Source: Isoetes taiwanensis
Taxonomy: Eukaryota > Streptophyta > Lycopodiopsida > Isoetales > Isoetaceae
Assembly (NCBI GenBank): GCA_021234155.1
Contig: JAJEKV010000002.1
Coordinates: 18,901,592-18,965,591, forward strand
Reading direction: 5' to 3'
DNA length: 64,000 nucleotides
This document shows, piece by piece, positions 43,745 to 56,535 of the stretch. Numbering within the stretch: position 1 is the stretch's first letter; each line of letters begins with the position of its first letter. The notes beneath the pieces are model-generated. The model was not told the DNA's origin. It ran no database searches and worked only from the letters and a program-made list of their open reading frames with translations. A program made the translations under genes and the position numbers.

Positions 43745-44388
43745 ATTCGACACCGTTCCCATTTCTTTTGTCTTTTGCTCTATCCTGCGTTTTCTTTTTT
43801 CATCATTCTCTTACGCACTTTTTCCCTATTTTCCCTACACGTCTTCTTTTTTCCTTCTCCTTTTTTTCTTTTTTTAACCCCTTCTCCCTCCCCTTCCATT
43901 CCCTTCCCTTTCCCCTTTCCCTTTTTCCTTTTTCTTTTTTCCCTTTCCCTTTTTCTGATGGACTTTTTCCCTTCCCTTTTCAGTCTTTCCCCTTTCTTCC
44001 TAATTTTCTTGTGCCCTTTTTTCCTTTGTCTTTCCTCTTCCTTTTCCTTTTCTCTTTCTCTTTCCTTTTTTCCATGCCTTTGCTTTGTTTCCTTTTCCCA
44101 GTCTTTTTCATACGCCTCTTTTCTTCCTTTCCCCACCCTCTTCCTCTTTGCCCTTCGTTTTTCCCATTTCTCTCCCAATCACAGCTTGTATCCTTTTTCT
44201 CCCTCCCTTTCCATCTCTCTTTTCCTTTTCCTTCCTTTTTCATCCTTTCTCTGCCCTTTTTCCCTTTTTGTTGTGCCTTTTCCCCTTTTTCGTCCCCTTT
44301 CCTTTTTCTTCTCTCTCTTCCTTTTCCCATGCCTTTTTTCATAATTTTTTTGCACCTTTTTTACGTGCCCCTTTTCCTCACCCTCTTC
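43745..44388. repeat. Long polypyrimidine tract, left part
   Basis: About 640 bp of almost pure C/T on the + strand, made of irregular CCTTTTTCC-type runs. Long frames on both strands (Phe/Pro/Ser-rich on +, Lys/Glu/Arg-rich on -) are compositional artefacts. The tract continues at 48389-48770 once the hAT element is removed. Confidence 0.9.
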
Positions 44389-47300
44389 CATAGTTACGGA
44401 AAACGGCCGTTTTGGCCGTTTTCTAAAAAAAAACGGATTTTTCTGACTGGCCGTTTTCAAATTGCAAAACGGCGCCAATGAAAACGCGCATGTTAAAAAC
44501 GTTGAAGAAATCCGTTTTTATCACGAAAAAACGGCTAAAAAACGGCCATTTTCAGCATCAATCAACAAAAACCCCTCTGTTCTTAGTTTTTTCAACGTAA
44601 ACCTAAGCAAACATAAAAAAAGGCAATCCGTAGCGCTCAAATCTACTTGTTCTTGGATGGATTCCGGATTTAGATCTCGATATTTGGCTTAAAAGGTGAG
44701 TTCTTTCTTCAGTTATCTGGTTGGAAGTGTGTTTAAATTTGGAATTTCACTGAACCGTGGGGCATTATTCATGTTTATTTGGAAGTTTAATTTGTTAAAG
44801 CATGGCTGTTATTGCTTTCTATGGTTAATCCTTTTGCGTCAGAGCCTTGACCTCTTATAAACAGAAACTTTAATGGTCTCATAGACAGAGATCCTACAAT
44901 AAACCTTTTTCCCATTTGCCCATGAAATTGGAATGAAAATGATCACCGTAGATTTTACATTTTTCAATGTCTTCAATATTTCTATTCTGCTCAAGCTGAT
45001 CCTTGGACTTCTGATTTTGGTGCCTCGGTAATTAAATGTTTGGGGCTTGCTCGTATGCCATTCTGCAATTTTTGGATGTCCCCGAAAGCGGGTATCCGAG
45101 AGTCTTCACCGGCACGGATCGTGAGACTCGAGGCCTTTTCCCCAACCCGTAGCTCCCCTTTGCTTTGCAATTGCTTCAATAGATTCACGACCTTTGGCGT
45201 GAGACTTGGATGTTGGGTCTAAGGCGGGAGGCCCTTTACGAGATGAAACTTCGTGAGGATCTTTCTTCAAGAATCGCTCTATACCCATGATGCAAAGGGG
45301 ATTCTTTGGCGATGTGATGAATGAGAACTACATAAGTCATTAGACTCCTTTTTGTTGTCTACCTCCTTTTTGTTGTCTACCAGAGTTGAAAATGAAATGC
45401 TTGAATCATAGCCTGTTGCCACTTCTAAACTGTTGCCACTTCTGAACTGTCACTACTTTCCTGTATGCTACACTTTGGGCTAGAAATATTGCTACTATTC
45501 TCTGTACATAATGAAACAAAACTGTCACGCTGCTCTTTTAACTTGGATGTAGATAAGGAGGTATCAGATGCACGCAACCTGTTCATGAGAACAGAGATAA
45601 TTTCTGATTGGTTTTTCAAAATTGGAGAACTCAAATGGAGTTTTCTTGCCCTTGTTTGCTTGCACCTATGTTTGCTTGCTGTCTATGTTTGCACCTATGT
45701 TTGCTTGCCCTTGTTTGCTTGCTGACTATGTTTTCTAGCACCTGTTTGCTTTGTATCAACTCTATATTGAGGGCTTTGCTGTTCATTTATATGCTACTAA
45801 TGAAATTGTTGTTGGTTGTGTGTAGGAAACATGTCTACTAGAAAAAGAAAACCACCAAAGGGGACGTCAGGGCTTAAACCAGGAGATTGGTGGAAAGAGG
45901 TGGAACTAGTTCAGAGTGGTAATAAACTTGCAAGAGGTGCTAGAGAATGGATTTGCCCATATTGCAGAGAGACTCGGATTTCTTCCGTGAAAAGAGTGAG
46001 AGGTCATTTGCTTGGGGAAGAGGGATGCGATGTTGCACCTTGTCTATCCATTTCCGAGGATAAAAAGCAACAATTATGGGTCTTTGCGAAGCAATTGGAT
46101 GCAATTAAAACAGGAAGGAAGGAAATGCAAGCTTGTTCTAGGGAGGCAGCCTCATTCGGTATCATTTCTTCAACACCCAGCGTTAATGATGATTCTGATG
46201 ATTCTGATTACGGGGAAGAAGAAACCACAAAGGCAATGAACCACGATCTAAGCACTTTGGCTTCTAGCAGTGGGATTCGGAAGTTTGTTGCACCTAAAAA
46301 GAAGTCTATGTCTAATCTAAGAAGATGGGGCAGCAAGATATTAAAAAGATAATGGATCCACGCACGAAGGAAGCGGTGGATAGACAAGTTGCCAGGTGGT
46401 TTTATCATGACCATATCCCTTTTCGAGTTGCTAGATCAGAATTTTTTAAGGCTATGATAAGAGAAATAGCAAAATACGGTCCCGGATATAAGCCACCTAA
46501 GTATGATGACCTCCGTACCAAGTTTTTGGAGAAGGAAAAGAGTAGTTTGATGGATCTTTTGACTGAAATAAGAGGGCAATGGGCTGATTTTGGAGTTACG
46601 TTAATTTTTGATGGATGGACGGACAAGAAATGATCAGTTGCTTATTGTAGAGGAAGGGCCTACTTTCTTATGTCACATGACATTTCAGCCACAGGTAAAT
46701 CAGCTCAAAATCTAGCATCAATTTGGAAGGAAAGTATTTTATATGTTGGCGCTTCTAATGTTGTGCAAATAGTGGCCGATGGTGAGAATGCAAACCGTGC
46801 AGCAAGAAGAGAAATTCAGAAGGAATATCCACATATTTTCTTTTGTCCATGCATTGCTCATTGTCTTAACAACTTGTTGAAGGATATTGCAAGCCTACCA
46901 GATGTTGCAACCTTGGTGCAGAAAGGGAAATTACTAGTTACGTATGTGAATGGGCATTCAGCAATCAAAGCACAATTCCTGAAGCTGACACAAGAAAATC
47001 ACAATGGTAAGGGTTTGCTTAAGTATTGTGAGACACGCTTTGGTTACAATTTCATTATGCTAGAAAGGTTGCATGAATTGCATTGAATGTTGAAATGCTT
47101 ATTCGTTGATGAAGGCTATCGCAAGTCTAAACTTGCACGCTCATCTACAGGTAAAACTTGCTATGAGATAGTATTTGATGATGATTTTTGGGCTGATGTT
47201 GAGCATCATATTCTAGTTGTAGAGCCAATTATATTGATGCTATGCCTTGTTGATAGTAATGTTCCTTGCATTGGCAAGGTTTACGAGGGCGTGCATAGGA

Positions 47301-48388
47301 TGATTGGGCACATGAGGAAGTTGGAGAAGAATGAGGAAAAGTTTGAGCAATTGAATGAATTATGTGCAAAAAGATGGGAAGATTACAATGCTCCAATTCA
47401 AGCTGCAGCATTTTACTTGGATCCCGAGTTCCAAGGAAACAAGCAATGGCAGGATCCACAAGTGTGTAGTCATTTTGACAAGGTGCTTGAAATGATGATT
47501 GGAGATGTGGATAAAATACACATCATAAGAGAACAATATGGAATATATAGGCGGAAGGGAGGGAGGTTTGGAACAATGGATGCACAAGTAGCTCGCTTCA
47601 AGTTCGCATCCGCTCTTTGGTGGGAGGAGTATGGAGGAGAGACACCAGAATTGCAAGCCATGGCGGTTCGCATTCTTAGCCAAGGGGCATCTTCTTCTCC
47701 ACTTGAGAGGCTTTTCAGTGTCTTTAACCATGTGGCAAGCAAAAAAAGAATAAGGCTTCTTCCATCAAGGACATCTGATTTGGTGTTTGTAAGTGCTAAC
47801 TTAAAGTTGCTTCAGTGTCATAGACAGGTGCAAAGGGAGCCTTACATTGGCTTTGCAAAGAAGGAAAGCGTTCCAGAACCACAGGATTGGGAGGATGATG
47901 TGGAAGAGCAAGATGAACGCGACGAGGATGTGGTTGATGACCATGATGTTAATGTTGACGCTCACAATGTCATAGATGAGGATGAGACTTGTTATGTTTC
48001 TCCAGGTGTTGCTTACAGGGATTCTGGAACAAATCCATATATGGCGACTTGAAGACTGGTTTGAATTTTCATTTAGTCTAGTTTGTTAATGTAATGTTTC
48101 AATCTTGAAGTATTGTTGGTTTTTAAACTATTGTTGGTTTTTAAGTATAAGATATCGACTATCATATATAAACATTTTCAAGTATGTAAACATTTTCAAT
48201 TATGTTAGTTGTTCTTATGACTACAAGAGTTCTTATTATGTTGTTTTTGAGTAAATTAATAGCATTTTCTTGTTAAATGACCCTATTCTGTATCTTTTGA
48301 GTACTTTGCCGTTTTTTTGTCGTTTTCGTTTTCCGTTTTCAAAAAATGACTCGCCGTTTTCATTTCGTTTTCGTTTTCCGTAACTATG
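44389..48388 (+). mobile_element. Complete 4.0-kb hAT transposon with exact 8-bp target duplication
   Basis: The element starts CATAGTTACGGAAAACGG (44389) and ends CGTTTTCCGTAACTATG (48388), giving terminal inverted repeats of about 15 bp. The octamer ccctcttc lies immediately outside both ends (44381-44388 and 48389-48396), the expected hAT duplication. Subterminal regions are full of AAAACGG/CCGTTTT motifs on both strands (44397-44560, 48307-48380), as transposase-binding regions in this superfamily are. One transposase gene runs in the + direction. Around 45040-45290 is a stretch with a different composition that may be older captured sequence. Confidence 0.93.
45831..48052 (+). pseudogene. 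hAT transposase (BED finger, DUF659, hAT dimerisation), three lesions
   Basis: ATG at 45831 leads into a BED-type finger (WICPYCRETRISSVKRVRGHLLGEEGCDVAPC). A basic/acidic linker follows, then the RNase H-like core: DFGVTLIFDGWTDKK, CPCIAHCLNNLLKDI, FYLDPEF. The C-terminal dimerisation region is WWEEYGGETPELQAMAVRILSQGASSSPLERLFS with RLLPSRTSDLVFVSANL. Lesions are a one-base shift near 46330, a TGA at 46631-46633 and a TGA at 47084-47086. Both TGAs would be CGA (Arg) before a CpG transition. The rest is open, so the copy is recently inactivated but could still be moved in trans. Confidence 0.92.
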
Positions 48389-48770
48389 CCCTCTTCCCCG
48401 TTTCCATTTTTCCTTTTCCCTATTCCCTTTTTCCTTTTTCTTTTTCCATTTTCCATGCTCCTTTTCCCTTGTTTTTTTTGCCTTTCCTCACCCTTTGCCT
48501 CTTTCATTTTTTCCCGTGCCCTTTTCCTCTTCCTCTTTTCCATTTTCCTCTCCCTTTTCCTCGTGCCCGTTTTCTCTTTCCTTCCCCTTTTTTGCCACCT
48601 TTTACCCTTTTCCTTTGCCTTCTTTTTTAATCCTTCTTCTTTTCCATGTGCCATTTTTTCCTTTCCTTTTCCCCTTCCTTTTCCATTTCTCGTTCCATTT
48701 TTATTTTTCTATATCTTTTTCTATTCCTTTTCCTCACTTTTTACGTGCTTCTTTTCCTCCTTTCTTTTCT
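48389..48770. repeat. Long polypyrimidine tract, right part
   Basis: This continues the C/T tract from 44388 after the hAT insertion. It starts with the duplicated octamer and grades into the palindrome array at about 48771. Open frames in it are artefacts. Confidence 0.9.
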
Positions 48771-49250
48771 ATGCAAGTTATGCTACAAACAATACAAATA
48801 AGAAGACAACCAGTTCTAAGGGCCATTTTTGAAGAATGTAGGTCTGAGGCCCTTTCTCGACTTCATTGAGTCGAGAAAGGCCGGAGGCTCCCCTTCGAGA
48901 GCCTTTTTTTCGACTCAGCTGGTCGAAAGACCCTCAAGGCCCTTCGATGGCCTTTCGACTCATGAAGTCGAGAAAAGTGGCTTAGAGCGAAAACGCAAAT
49001 CTGAGGGTCTTTCTCGACTCGCGAGTCGAGAAAGACAACTCAGAGTGAAAAACGCAGGTTTGTGGGCCAATTCTGCGGAAAAGGCAGGTGTGTAGGAAAA
49101 AAAACAAAAAAAAAAGCTTGTTGAGGACCTTTCTCGACTCGCGAGTCGAGAAAGACCCTCAAGGCCCCTCTAACAGCCTTTCTCGACTCGCGAGTCGAGA
49201 AACGTAGCTCAGAGCCCAAAAAAAACTTTTTTTTTTCCTTTTTTTTTAAC
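48771..49250. repeat. Palindrome array TTTCTCGACTCG/CGAGTCGAGAAA, copy 1
   Basis: A ~75-bp leader (atgctacaaacaatacaaat through ggtctgaggccc) is followed by about six units of a 24-26-bp palindrome centred on ACTCGCGAGT. Several are perfect (about 49012-49037, 49132-49157, 49181-49203); others have altered centres (cttcattgag, cagctg). Spacers are of the form accctcaaggcccctctga. It ends in A/T homopolymer runs. The phrase cctttaaacctgttcaaacag follows at about 49263. Confidence 0.88.
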
Positions 49251-49319
49251 TTGAAAAAAAAAGCCTTTAAACCTGTTCAAACAGACTTTCTACCTTTCCA
49301 AGACCTTTTGCAAAGATCT

Positions 49320-52260
49320 TTTTAAGGCACAATTAGCAGCCCTAAGTTTAAAACATGTGTATTTCAACTTAGGCCATGACATGGTTATACTCTTCTCCAA
49401 TATCTAGAACATTTAACGTATATTACAAGGCTTTTAGTCCAAATAATTCAAAGATCCTTGTATTGCAAATAATGATAATAGTCAAATGTACCCCACTGTT
49501 ACATGAATCAGCACGTCTATATCCATTGTTACAGCAATTTGAGAATATAAAAGTATACATTCAAAGTGATCTTTGTTGTTGAAGCAACCTTGAAATTCGA
49601 TCTTGAATCATTCTTAGCTTCCATGTCATGTAGACAAATTGAATACTGGAAAAACATACACAGGAGCAAGAAATCCCGTTACCTGCAGTAAACCAAAGAA
49701 CAATGAGCCTTAATCAGGGTAACGTCCTAAGCACTGACAGGTAAGCATTAGACTTCTTGAGCTTATCGCCCATCACCTTGCATGTTACCATAAACACAAG
49801 AATATCTCTGCCCTAAATATTTAACCTACATCCATAATTCTAGGCAGGTATGTTAATAGAGGCATTCGAGATAGATAAGTCTAAGTTTGGAGAGTTCAAT
49901 TCAGGTAAACCCTGGTGCACCCACTACATGCGGGAGCCCTCTGCACAAAGTATGATGCTGCAACAACAATACAGAAATGTTTACATTACTTTTCCTCTTT
50001 TCGCCACGACCACCTTGTTCTAATGATCTGTAGCCTATTGGACCAGCATATATATGTGTAAGATTTTATAGGGATGTATTAGAAGCCTGCATTTTCCCAT
50101 GGTATATACTCCATATCCTCCATCAAAATGATAATCTGAAATAGAATTGGAACAGAATTGCCATCTATAAGTGTGAAACTGCACTATTTTTCACCATTTA
50201 TTACCCAGCGAATGCATGGTCTTCTAAAATTTTATGCTTTCAAATTTTGCAAGGTGAATATATATACTAGAGGGATAAACAAAAGTTAGAATGGAGAACA
50301 ATAATAGAACATGTTGCAACAAGCAGGTTCAATAAATTTGTTATAGTGTAAAATCTGTGGCAAAAGCCATGTACAATGGCATATAATCAGTAGCCACGCA
50401 TTACTCAAGGGACACTATACCTGTGTGCAGTACACTATGTCACAACTTAAAATAGTAGTAAAGCCATTCTATATCCATTCTATATGCACCACAGCCTTTG
50501 AAGATCAATATCAGACCCCATGTCATTGGAGACAACTTCCCACACATTTTTTGAAACATGGAAACTATTATGCTTAAACAAATGATCAAAGAACAGGAAC
50601 TGTTGCAGGAAAGCCCAGACTACTTGATTTATTACAAGATCTTATAGATCCAAATTTTAATCGTAAACCATCATAGAACTTGAAAGAGTATAGGTAGACA
50701 AATCTATGGAATTTTATATTCAAGAACTTTAACTAGATTCATGCATCTGCCTTAAACTATTGCATTAATCTCTAAATCATCTCATTATCAAGTGATAAAT
50801 CTTTCAAACTTTCAAACTTGATTTGCTTGATTCTTGTTGCCATGTTCTTGTGCACCATTAGTGGCATTTATGCTTGGATGAATAAACTTGATCTTAACTC
50901 TACATCCTCCAGCTCTTTCATAAATTTCGAATTTTCAACTGCACCGCTCATGTTGATCTGCAGATTTTTTGAAGTTCCACAATGTCGTCTTAACTTGGAG
51001 GACAAGAGGCTGGCATCTCCATATTATTCTCCAGGATTATCACATGCCAGAACAGAACATTCAACTACCACTTGCAATTTCGTCTTCATCAAAATCATCC
51101 CAGTTCTTCAAACCAGTCGCAGCAATCATATACAGACCGCATGCATCACATTCGACTGCCATATTAGGGTTATATCATAGCATTAACTTAGGTCACGGTC
51201 TTCTGGGCGATTCACATAACCACGAAAATCTAATCTGTGTGAAATGTAGGCCATGCTCAAGTAGAGGTTTAGGGTTATGAAAATCTGACCCTGTATTTTA
51301 TTATTCCCATAGTATTTCCTTTTTCCAAAGGTATTGTTTACATGTAATAAGGATATTTCTGTCCAAACAACAAACTATGCAGTCATGGTTCTTTCTCATA
51401 CTCCATTCTTCTGAGCAACATTCAAATGCCATGTGAAAAAGTAGTATACCTCTAAGAAGCCGTCTACCTTAGTAATATGTAAGAAAATCCTCCACGAACC
51501 TTTTTGAGGCATCAATGGAACTATCTCATGGAAATTCCTTATCACTATTTATGGAGACAATTCAATGGTCTTGTAGAGTATCCATTGCTAAATGCTGTGA
51601 AAACCATGCAAGTTCTGGCCAATGACAAACACATGTGTCACAATAATAAAAAAGCCTGCCTCCAACCGTAGTTTAGGGGGCCACCCGATTATTCAAACTA
51701 GAAAGGCTTTCTAGAATGGTGTCACAATGAGGAGAGTAGGACCCTGCTGCTGTAACACAGGGGCCCTACCCTCACTATTGTTATTCTACTCATTTCTATT
51801 TATGTATACATATATTCAAAATAAAATCAAGAGCTCATACCTTAAAAGGAGCCATATTAGAGCCAAATGGTAGTAGAAGATATCAAGCCAAATGGCAATA
51901 GAAGTATCAGGTTTTTATCATTTACAACCATGCTAGGTAAAACTCCAAAAACCCAAGCATAGTCTATACTCCAAGGAGAAGTCATTTCCATGTTTAAGCT
52001 TCGTATTTTTCTATCTCCTATGAGAATCATCTTCTAAAGATATGAATTTGTTACCTTAGTGAGTATTCGTCCAAATTGATAGAAATATATTACTGCAGTT
52101 ACAACTTGTATGGCAGGCTGCACGAGTTAAAGTCTACCTCAATGGCTTCAGTAATTATTCCTCAGTAATTATTCCTGTCATTAGTACACACAGATATTCA
52201 TTTAATTTTACACCTGAGAAATAAAATGAGTCTCTAGTAAAACTAGAGAACTGAGTATTG
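49320..52260. other. Intergenic stretch between the two arrays, no gene recognised
   Basis: I find no recognisable protein family. A - strand piece near 51090-51170 reads VECDACGLYMIAATGLKNWDDFDEDEIASGS, which looks protein-like but is short and unassigned. Confidence 0.45.
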
Positions 52261-52263
52261 ATA

Positions 52264-53030
52264 AAAAAACCTTTAAACTTGTTCAAACAGAGTTTCTACC
52301 TTTCCAAGACCTTTTGTCACAAACCTTTTCTCGTCCTCTTTTCTCAATGAACGGGTCTTTCCATGGCTCTCAATCATGTCCTTCCTGTTCGCGATGTGTA
52401 CCGGGAAAGGCAAAATCAAGTTAATGCAAGTGATGCTACAGACAATACAAATAAGAAGACAACCAGTTCTAAGGGCCATTTTTGAAGAATGTAGGTCTGA
52501 GGCCCTTTCTCGACTCGCGAGTCAAGAAAGGTCGTGCGGCCCCTCTGAGAGCCTTTCTCGACTCCCGAGTCGAGAAAGACCCTCAAGGCACCTCTGATGG
52601 CCTTTCTCGACTCGCGAGCCGAGAAAAGTGGCTCAGAGCAAAAATGCAAGTCTGAGGGTCTTTCTTGACTCGCGAGTCGAGAAAGACAACTCAGAGTGAA
52701 AAACGCAGGTCTGTGGGCCAATTCTGTGGAAAAGACAGGTGTGTAGGAAAAAAAACAAAAAAAAAAAACTTGTTGAGGACCTTTCTCGACTCGCGAGTCG
52801 AGAAAGACCCTCAAGGTTCTTCTAATGACCTTTCTCGACTCATGGGACGGCGAAACGAGCTCGAGCCAAAAAACTTTTTTTTCCTTTTTTTTTTAACTAG
52901 AAAAAAAAAGTTTTTTGAGGGCCTTTCTCAACTCGCAAGTCGAGAAAGACCCTCAAGGCCCCTCACGAGTCGAGAAAGGCAGCTCAGAGTGAAAAACGCA
53001 AATCTGAGAGCCTTTTTCGACTCGCAATCT
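52264..53030. repeat. Palindrome array TTTCTCGACTCG/CGAGTCGAGAAA, copy 2
   Basis: The phrase cctttaaacttgttcaaacag (about 52270) here precedes the array instead of following it. The ~75-bp leader then recurs at 52432-52500. About nine palindrome units and the same A/T homopolymer spacers follow. Parts are very similar to copy 1 (for example gacaactcagagtgaaaaacgcaggt in both), so the two share a recent origin. Frames such as SRLASRERPS are repeat artefacts. Confidence 0.88.
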
Positions 53031-53425
53031 AAACCAATCTAAACCTATGCATTAAACCTATGAAAGCTATACATTATAAATATGTAAATTTACGTAATAT
53101 ACCTATGAAAGCACATTGAAATGGTTAAACCAATGTAAACATGTGCGTTAAACCTACGAGAGCCTATTAGACCTATGCATTAAATCTATTAATATGCATT
53201 AGACCTATTAATATGTACTTGTCCCCATTTTGTATCTTGAACCTTCAAAATGGGTTAAACAAGGTGTAAAATATATCATGATCTTCGCAAAGTTAAATTT
53301 TTACCTTAGAATAAGAATATATGCCTAGAAAACGTGCACCGTGGCAACATAATGTTTAACATGTGAACATAGTAGCACACACGTAAAAAGAGAAATTGGG
53401 GACACGTCAAAATATAACCCAATAT
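53031..53425. other. AT-rich stretch with short repeats
   Basis: Phrases like aaacctatgcattaaacctatgaaagc recur loosely at 53035-53220. No gene. Confidence 0.5.
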
Positions 53426-53427
53426 TA

Positions 53428-53620
53428 TTAGCATTTATTTTACACTTTCTTTTTCAACGTATTATTTTACCCCGTTTTTTCTAATACCCCGCCTTTTTTT
53501 CCTGCCCATGCTTGAATTTTAAAATCATTTATTTTACACTTTCTTTTTCAACGTATTATTTTACCCTGGTTTTTTGTAATACCCCCCCTTTTTTTCCCGC
53601 CCATGCTTGAATTTTAAAAT
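53428..53620. repeat. Tandem duplication, ~95-bp unit
   Basis: The unit catttattttacactttctt through cccatgcttgaattttaaaat occurs twice in direct succession with few differences. The second copy is 53525-53620. Confidence 0.88.
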
Positions 53621-56535
53621 TTGGTACATACCTTTGAGATGAAGATCCTTTGCACCACTTGGATTCTTTGTTTCCGGAAGAAGCTCCCATAGCCATAGCT
53701 CCCACCAGAATTCTCGCAACCAAAAGCTTCACAGCTATAGAGAGTCAAGATTCAAAAATGCAGAGCAAAGGACCTGATTGCTGATTGCCGCCGAGTGGAG
53801 CTCCAAGTGACCGATTTGGGAGTTTGAAGCTTAAAAAGCTACTGGATTTCCCAAATGCGAGCATTGGCTCCATATCTCCATAATAAATTTGAACTATTTC
53901 TTATCCACAAATCGTTGTTGTAACAAGAGCAGAGTTCCATGGCGTGCTCTGTATCTGGCCTTACGACCACCAATTTAGCCACATGTATGCCTTCTTATTC
54001 CCCTTTCTCTCATCACAGCATAATTTATTTGCATTCTTTGATTTGCAGGCATGTTTGTGGAGGCTCCTATTGATCGGATCATTTCGCATCTCACCCATTC
54101 CACAACTTTTCAAAGAATATTTGGCCACATTAATAGCTCGGTGTCTATCAAGGTCTTATTTTCGTACATGAAGCATTGTAGCTCAAAGGGAGTTTGAAGC
54201 AGCAAAGAGCTGCCGGATTTGCTGCCAGGCTCAGTCTAAAGTAAGCCCAGAGGCCGGACTGGGCTCTCACGCGAGGATGGGCAACGCTGTACATAGAATG
54301 AAGGAAAAGCAGCCAAAATGGCCAAAGATCTGGAAGGCCGATGTGCAAACAAAACAGAGGATACAAGAACTAGAAGCTTCTGGGTGCAGGGCTTCAGAGA
54401 TGGTATGTCTACATATCCAAGTGGCTACAAAGACTACAATAGCATGACATTTAGCTTGCCATGGTTTCATTCTTGAACCTGTAAACATTAAAGCTTATCA
54501 TTTCTTTGTTGCAATACAAGCGACTTGTGGCCTTACAATGTCATAATACGTGAAAGTACGGTGGTGCCTGCCAATTCATTTACTAATAAACATGTGGACA
54601 TTCCAGATTAAGGGATTTGAATTTCAAACAAGTTATAATCGTTGTCTTGGATTCAACCCGAATGGTTTGTATAAATGCTATTCCAAACGAGTTCAACTTC
54701 AAATGGCAAAATAACAACATGGATCTCGGTAATCATAACAAGGTATTAAACTTCATGAACTTGTTTCAGCAGGCATCATTGTTGAATGCAAATGAAATAG
54801 GATTGCTAACAATTACTTAATTGCTCAACTACAAGAATAATCATTACCGGAAGGAAAATAATAAACCATCCAACATTTTGAAATCAAATTCATTTGAAGA
54901 AAATGTTCTTGGTACTAGCTTGCGCAAGGGTATATTTCTGTGATGAATTTTTTGGCATGGAATTAAAGGTCAAATGCAGTTAATTTGGGTGACCTTAGTC
55001 ATTATTATTACACAAACCTGACTAATGAGCAACTGAAAAGCAAAGAACCATTACCGATCAAATAACTTTTGTGATAGCCGATCTTGCTTAATGGCTGCCA
55101 TTTGATTGTTACTCTAAATTGGAGTGCTTCTGAATATGTTGCCTGCATAAGGAAAAGAAGATAAAATAAAAGATCAGAATGGAAAACAAAGATCAATTGC
55201 CTGAAAAGAAACCAATTACGTCTTTTTTTTTACTAGAGAGACCTAGAATAACAAGCAAGAGAGGCAATGCAAAAGTTATATGTTCCAAAAAAAACTTATT
55301 TGTCACCAATTCTATTCTTTATATGCATTATTGTAACTGGCATTTCTTTTTGTTGTTCAAACCCATATCACAAAGCTTCCCTAAATACAATGCCATTCCA
55401 AATTCCTGCCTGAATTTCTTCCCAAATTTCTAATTTCTCCAAGCAAATGCAGGGCTAGTTCATGTCTTTGAATGTCCTGAAAGAAGGCCCGCCCATGCAT
55501 TTTTTGCAAGGGTTTTCTGACATGAATATAACTTTTTCCATTGGTATTGTTGCTTGCCGATTTCAACCGGATTAAATGATTGGAACAATAAAAGCCAGAG
55601 TTGGCTGAAAGAAGTAAAAGCCCCTTCAATGAATTTGGGCACCTAAAGCTCATGCACAAGCATTAGGTAGCAAATCATGCATAACTGCTACGGATGCGAT
55701 CTTCTGAAATTAACAAGAGTAAAGGGATTGACAGATAATAAAAAAGAATGGTTTGTTGTATCACTAGAAGGACCAAGATCCTTATATATGTTGCTATTAA
55801 GCCAGGAGGTCTTGTGAATACTACTAGTTACACTAAAATTCGACCAAAGAAAAGGAGCTTTGGATGAATCCGACTACTAAGACCAACCAGATAGAGCAAA
55901 ACATGCAAACTAAGAGAATACAATCTATAAAGAAGTCTAGTTTCCCAATGAACATGCTAAAACAACGGACCTTTGGGATTGTGCGTAAACTAAAAAGCAA
56001 TTTGACCTCCAAAGCACCACACAACTTCTCAATGAGCAGCCTTTGGTAAAACCTGATGATGTCTAAATGCCTTGCAAGCTTAGATCCTACCATGACATTT
56101 GAAACCGTATTGGTTCATTTCCAGTTATATACCTCGATTATATACATGTAAACCGCAAAGTCCAACACGGAGATTTTGCCTCAGCCTGCTCTCCAGCACC
56201 TTCTTTGCATTTGCAAGGATTCCAAATTCCATAGTGCAGACACAGGAAGAAGGGTTGTGACTCCATCTGAGGTGTATTATCCATAAATTTCTGCCTGAGT
56301 TTACAAAGGAAATCAATATCGATGGTCATAAGTATAGCAATAAAGCCCAGCGTTCACCTTCTCAAATAAGGAAGCATATGAGAATGACCAAGCTTCCAAA
56401 TGCGCAAGCATGGAAAAAATTGTGATGCCAACTTTTCCTACTCAAATGTTCTGCAATCTCATGTGCCCTTGCAGCCAAACTGTTTTGGGGAAACATCACA
56501 TAATTCTCATATCTCTAATATATAATTGTAATATG
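53621..56535. other. Intergenic, no gene recognised
   Basis: A - strand piece near 56140-56330 is partly protein-like (RQKFMDNTPQMESQPFFLCLHYGIWNPCKCKEGAGEQ) but unassigned. Other frames are short. Confidence 0.45.

Noticed and set aside
43718-44481. Long Phe/Pro/Ser-rich and Lys/Glu/Arg-rich proteins
   Set aside because: They are readings of the C/T tract in several frames on both strands; no frame has protein-like composition.
48346-48869. Open frames at 48.3-48.9 kb
   Set aside because: Same reason: pyrimidine tract composition, running on into the palindrome array.
52416-53042. Proteins with repeated LDSRVEKG / SRLASRERPS phrases
   Set aside because: These are translations of the TCGA palindrome array, not genes.
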